Of a stretch of DNA of 64,000 nt, positions 59,471-64,000 are shown in pieces; position 1 is the first letter of the stretch; each line of letters begins with the position of its first letter. Under the pieces are notes generated by a model that was not told where the DNA came from, made no database searches, and saw nothing but the letters and a program-made list of their open reading frames with translations. The position numbers and the translations under genes are program-made. The stretch lies in contig OY821771.1 of assembly GCA_963682175.1 (NCBI GenBank), positions 34,740,201 through 34,804,200 on the forward strand. Reading direction: 5' to 3'. This DNA comes from Triglochin maritima (lineage: Eukaryota > Streptophyta > Magnoliopsida > Alismatales > Juncaginaceae).

Positions 59471-60336
59471 TACCTTTAAAATGTTGCATTTTGTCCTTTG
59501 TCCTTTCACTTATTAGTATTTTACCATCTTTGCTAGTTTTGACTCTAAAAATGACAAAACTACCTTCTACCCAATATGGATAGTTATCCCCAAAAAATTT
59601 GAAAAAATAAACATGTAAAACATATTAATGTTAAAAATAAACAATATAGTTTGTGAAGTTATTTTTAATATTTTTTGAAAAAAATTAATGGTAACTTTAG
59701 ATTTTCCGATTTTGATCATTCGAAGACTTATCAAAAGTAGCAAAGAGACAAGAGAGACAAATTATAACGTTTTAAAAATTAAGACATAATATGCCAACGT
59801 GTAAAACGATGATAGGACAAAGTACAGTTCACCCAATATCAAAGCCTTACTGGCTTAGTCCCACCAAAATGCTCCAATAATTTAAATCAACGTATAAAAT
59901 ACAAAACCCTACAAATCCAAAATCACATATAAAACCCCACATACAATCTCAACGTGACCAACTTGATGACAATGACGTATGGATACACCACAAGAAAGTG
60001 GAATCAATCGATTCAAACTTAAAAGCCTCTGAAGTCAATGGTAGCAGTTGACGATATCCGATTAGCTACAGTATTGGACGTGTCTGTCGTATGCATGAAT
60101 CATGCAAACAACTGTGGACGTGTCTTGTTTGGTGACACGATCTCAAGTCTCGTAGCTATTTTTCAAGCGATGATGAGTGATGACACGGGAATTGATCTAC
60201 ATTCTCACTTCTACTCACGAGTAAGGACAGGCATGTTGGCATTAATACTTCGGCATGTGAACGTTCCAATTGTTCGTACGGTTGAACTCAATCTTCTTTT
60301 CTCACCACGATGGAGGAAAATTTGCATGAGATATGT
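59471..60336. other. Intergenic stretch, nothing certain
   Basis: A 107-codon plus-strand frame (60038-60361) reads into the next MULE's end and shows no domain I recognise. It could be a host gene fragment. Confidence 0.4.
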
Positions 60337-60345
60337 TTTTTTTAT

Positions 60346-61805
60346 GGGAAATGTTTGTTGAACGCAGCGCGTCACAAACGCGTTCTACGTGGACATTCAT
60401 GTCAGCCCTTACGTGGCCAAAGCGTGAATGTTTTTTTATTTTTTCTTCCTGATGACCACTCAAATCACATTAAATACGTTTCAACTCAGCACGTTCTCTC
60501 TCTCCACCCAAATACAAATATGATGACACTCTTTCTTTCTTCTTCATTCTTTCTCTCCAGAATAAATCACCATTTCGAAGAAGCGTCTGATGCCGATTCC
60601 CAGGATTCTTCACAACGTAAGCAGCGTGAATGGGACGGTGCGAAGACTTCCCGATGTTCTTGTCAACGCTCCGTGGTGAAGACTTACGTCTGTTCGGTTT
60701 ATGTTGTACATCTCTCCGTAATAAATCACCATTTCGAGTAAGATATTACGTCGAAGAAGCGTCTGATGCCGACTCCGAAGGTTCTTGACAACGTAAGCAG
60801 CGTGAATGAGACAGTCATGTTTAAGTCTTACATCTTCTTTCCGATTTACTGGGAAAATATATATTATTTTTGTAATTTGTGTGTGTTTGTGTTTGTAATG
60901 GAAATCTGAGATGCTATTTTTTTCCTAAACGTAATTCTTGTGGGGTAAAATATACAGTGAGAGATTTGTTGAGTTTGTGCGGGGGTGGCAGGGGGCGGCA
61001 GCCCCTGCGGGGGACGTGATATTGAATTCCATATATTTTTTTGTTTCGACATCATATTATTGCATTCCATATATTGATTCGTTTATTCCGACAATAATGA
61101 AGCCATATATTATTCCGGACTGCAAATACACTTATTCCGGACTGCAAATACACTTATTCCGGACAACAAATACACTTATTCTGGACAACAAGTCCACTTA
61201 TTCCGGACAAACTTTATGTTCCGTTTCTGGACACACTTTATTCTTAAACCGGACAACAAATACACTTATTCCGGACAACAAATACACTTATTCCGGACAG
61301 CAAATACACTTATTCCGGACAAACTTTCTGTTCCGTTTCTGGTCACATTTTCTTCTTATTCCGGACTGCAAATACACTTATTCCGGACAACAAATACACT
61401 TATTCCGGACTGCAAATACACTTATTCCGTACAACAATATACACTTATTCCGGACAGACACATAACGTAAACAGGACAAACACATAATGTAAACTGCACA
61501 CACACATAAAGTAAGCTAGACAAATTAAGTTGATCCAACGTAAAACTTAAAAACAAATATTTTATTATGATAAGTGTGGGCTCTGCACGAATAATGAGAC
61601 TGCACGATGTCCTAGGGTCTGCATACTGTCTTATCTGTGTATTGGGAAATGAATCGTTCAACTTAAAGAACCGGCGTTTTTTAAAAAGACCAAAACGCGC
61701 GAAGAGAAATTTCGCTGACTGGACGCTGACTCAAAGAAAAATATCTGAGTTGTACAGATCCACGTAAGGCGCGTCCGTGACGCGCGCGTCCGTCTATAAC
61801 TACTC
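60346..61805. mobile_element. Non-autonomous derivative (1.46 kb) of the Ulp1-MULE at 21804-31265
   Basis: A perfect 9-bp TSD, TTTTTTTAT, is at 60337-60345 and 61806-61814. The left end GGGAAATGTTTGTTGAACGC equals the inverted right end of the large element. The right end, inverted, GAGTAGTTATAGACGG equals its left end with few changes. It contains an imperfect internal duplication (about 60555-60640 and 60718-60825) and a TCCGGA-core array (61110-61480). It encodes neither transposase nor peptidase, so it would depend on a related copy for movement. Confidence 0.9.
61110..61480 (-). repeat. TCCGGA-core minisatellite in the non-autonomous MULE
   Basis: About 15 units of TTCCGGACAACAAATACACT and one or two GTTCCGTTTCTGG blocks, the same as in 26116-27690. 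The array survived the loss of both genes. Confidence 0.9.
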
Positions 61806-61814
61806 TTTTTTTAT

Positions 61815-62860
61815 AATTGTTATGGTTACTTTTAATTATTAAATTAACAATTCACGTAATTATATTCTACTATCTACGTATTGTTACAACTTAATCATAG
61901 GATGGGTATTTAACCTACGTCGCATTCTCCTAACCATATGTAAAAATTGTGTGACATGTCGATCGATAAGTTGCGATTAGAAGTTAAATGTTTTTGTTAC
62001 ATCCCACGTCAATTTGGGTTTAATAAATGGCGAAAGTTAGTTTACTCATCCGAGCTTTGAAAATTGAAATGTTGTGCTTAAGTGGAAGAGAGGCGGATTA
62101 GGGTGAGCAAATGTGAGGGTTGAAGGTCCCCTTTAAATTTTATGAAGCTCCAATATAATTAGTTATTTCAGAGCTTACGTAAACATAACAAATATACATA
62201 ATTTTGTTAGCAACCATGCCACACTTGAACAATTTGATCTGGTTGCCCATGACGAAGCGTGAGTAAATTGATCTATCTATCCATGTGAGCTAATTAAATT
62301 GATGTTGGTATGAGTGTGACATCAAAAGTGGTACAGGATGCACTTGTGCTCATAAATTGGATTCGAGCCTTGTTCACAAATCTGAGTCTCATGTAGTGGT
62401 TCAACCCTACCACATCAACTCGGGTTAACCACGTTTAGTGTGCAATCTAATTCAAGCAACTAAGAGTCCATGTAATTAATGTATTCGAACCAACTTTATA
62501 TTCTGGTTCATGCTGATTATATGAAATCATGATTGAATTGTCATTCATACCACTTGTTATCCGGATCCGGATCTACCGTTTTATTTTAGTTGGATATATA
62601 AAAATGTAAAAAACACAACCCTAATCAATAACAATCACCTTTCAAACTTTTGATTCGTAATTTTGCTCCATCTCCCCCTTGGGAATCTATCTTTTTTTAC
62701 ATATTCATTAATGTTATCTTTTTAATCTTTTTGCGTTGTTTACTAGGAATACTTTTAATAAAAACTTTGTGGTGAAATCCTAATTAAATAGAATATTGTA
62801 TTTGGCTCGGATTTATATCGGATTGGTTATACATTTGACTCGAATATGAATTCAACTACT
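61815..62860. other. Intergenic stretch, nothing recognised
   Basis: No gene or delimited repeat could be supported. Confidence 0.4.
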
Positions 62861-63282
62861 GTGTTTGGATGCAGCTTCTGGCAGCTGCTCTTGCTTTGGA
62901 AGCTGCTACAATTTGTATAGCAAGTCAACAACATCCAAACATGTTGTGGGTGCTGAAAATCTCAACTCTCATCGCGGATTTCAATGTAGCAATTTGTATA
63001 GCAAGGAGAAGTTGGGGGTGAGCTTCTGCTAATTCCTCAACTTGTTGAATTTTTGTAACGATTTTACTCTCATTTATTTTCAGCATATATCTGCATAAAC
63101 TTTTATTTAATCAAAGCTTAGAGTAATTTGGGAATTTACTTCGACAAGACATATGGAACTCTCGGAAGCCTTTTTTCCATCCAAACAACTCTCAACCTCT
63201 GAGGAAGAAGCTTTCCTGGATCCACATTTTCAAAAACGGACTTCCCACCACAAGCTCATATCTGGGAGCTTCATCCAAACGC
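62861..63282. mobile_element. Candidate MITE with GTGTTTGGATG inverted ends
   Basis: The left end GTGTTTGGATGCAGCTTC pairs with the right end, inverted, GCGTTTGGATGAAGCTCC. An internal repeat AATTTGTATAGCAAG occurs twice (62910 and 62992 areas). A TSD could not be fixed. Confidence 0.5.
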
Positions 63283-64000
63283 AACCTTAGGCCAAATGTT
63301 ATCATAAAATTACAATTAAGAGTATTCATGACAAACAAGACAAAAATAACGGGAATGTGATGAAAACGAAGGAATTCTCAATGGAGAGAGAGAGGTTGTG
63401 TTATGAATCGAAAATTCGGGAGGAAGGTGGGCATTGCTATGACTTAGAGTTATAGATGTAAAATGATAACAATACATGGTTTAAGGAACAAACGGTAACT
63501 TACCCGAAAAAATTGTAACTTTTCATTTATTAATTTAAAAAATGACAAAAAGTCCCTAAATAATTTTTTACCCCACCATCCCTCAATCATTGTCGATGTA
63601 CTTCAGAAAGGTGAAGTTGCGTGAAACTCACAAGTTACCTACCTGGGAAGGTAAAATGAATCTAAACAAATATCAAAGTTGGTCTGGGGTTGGTCCACCA
63701 AATGTCACCACTTTAGGCTTAAACCCTAGACATAAAAAACCCATTCCAAACAACCAAAAAAGATGTTTATCCAAATCATTGAGCAATTAACAAAGAGTAG
63801 ACAAGGTGCGTGCAATAGGTTACCAAGTGGAATGGATAGAGGAAGGTGCCAAATAAGATGAGGTGGTGGTGTGACTTAAAAGCCTCTCAACCTCAAAAAC
63901 TATTCTAATTTATCAGAATACAAACTCGGGTTTGGTTGCTCAACCCCAATTGCCTTCTTTGCGTATTAGTTTGAAAGCACATAAAAAGGTTTGTGATTAT
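63283..64000. other. Intergenic stretch to window end
   Basis: A 66-codon plus-strand frame (63590-63790) shows nothing recognisable. No feature supported. Confidence 0.35.

Overview
The window is nuclear DNA of a flowering plant, most likely a eudicot. It has AT-rich intergenic sequence, spliced genes, and transposon families typical of angiosperms: Mutator-like (MULE) elements with FAR1-type transposases, CACTA elements, a Ty1/copia element, and hAT- and Tourist-like MITEs. I cannot name the species. Only one ordinary host gene is well supported, a three-exon gene for an 80-residue conserved plant protein (14323-18161). Nearly everything else is mobile DNA, and several elements could be delimited to the base from matching target-site duplications (TSDs).

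Layout. (1) 1-12.96 kb: a decayed MULE, cut by the window edge on the left. Its transposase gene is split by a copia element (6460-12072, TSD GTTTT), and a related solo LTR sits upstream (2471-4223). (2) 13.7-20.5 kb: the host gene, flanked by hAT-like MITEs (13738-14025, 19518-20537) and a Tourist-like MITE (18530-18933). (3) 21804-31265: a 9.46-kb MULE with a 9-bp TSD. It carries a Ulp1-type peptidase gene (+) and a FAR1-type transposase pseudogene (-), and its introns and spacer are filled with degenerate tandem arrays built on a TCCGGA core. (4) 32.4-42.9 kb: a region bounded by inverted repeats of about 300 bp, holding a complete 9.07-kb CACTA element (32892-41961, TSD AGT). The CACTA has a TNP2-type transposase pseudogene and a second gene ending in a Ulp1 domain. 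(5) About 44.5-59.47 kb: a degraded second CACTA, heavily invaded by LTRs and MITEs and by a 6.45-kb MULE (48985-55435). (6) 60346-61805: a short non-autonomous relative of the 21.8-31.3 kb MULE with a perfect 9-bp TSD.

The most notable system is the MULE at 48985-55435. It has nearly intact terminal inverted repeats and two convergent genes without visible lesions. One gene encodes an 879-aa FAR1/MULE transposase fused through an arginine/glycine/serine-rich linker to an OTU cysteine-protease domain. The other encodes a 651-aa plant-mobile-domain protein. Each gene has a tiny first exon and a first intron packed with GC-rich hairpins, including a palindrome with 60-bp arms. Three unrelated DNA transposons in about 34 kb therefore each encode a ubiquitin/SUMO-type protease. 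All splice models, TSD assignments and domain calls were made by eye.
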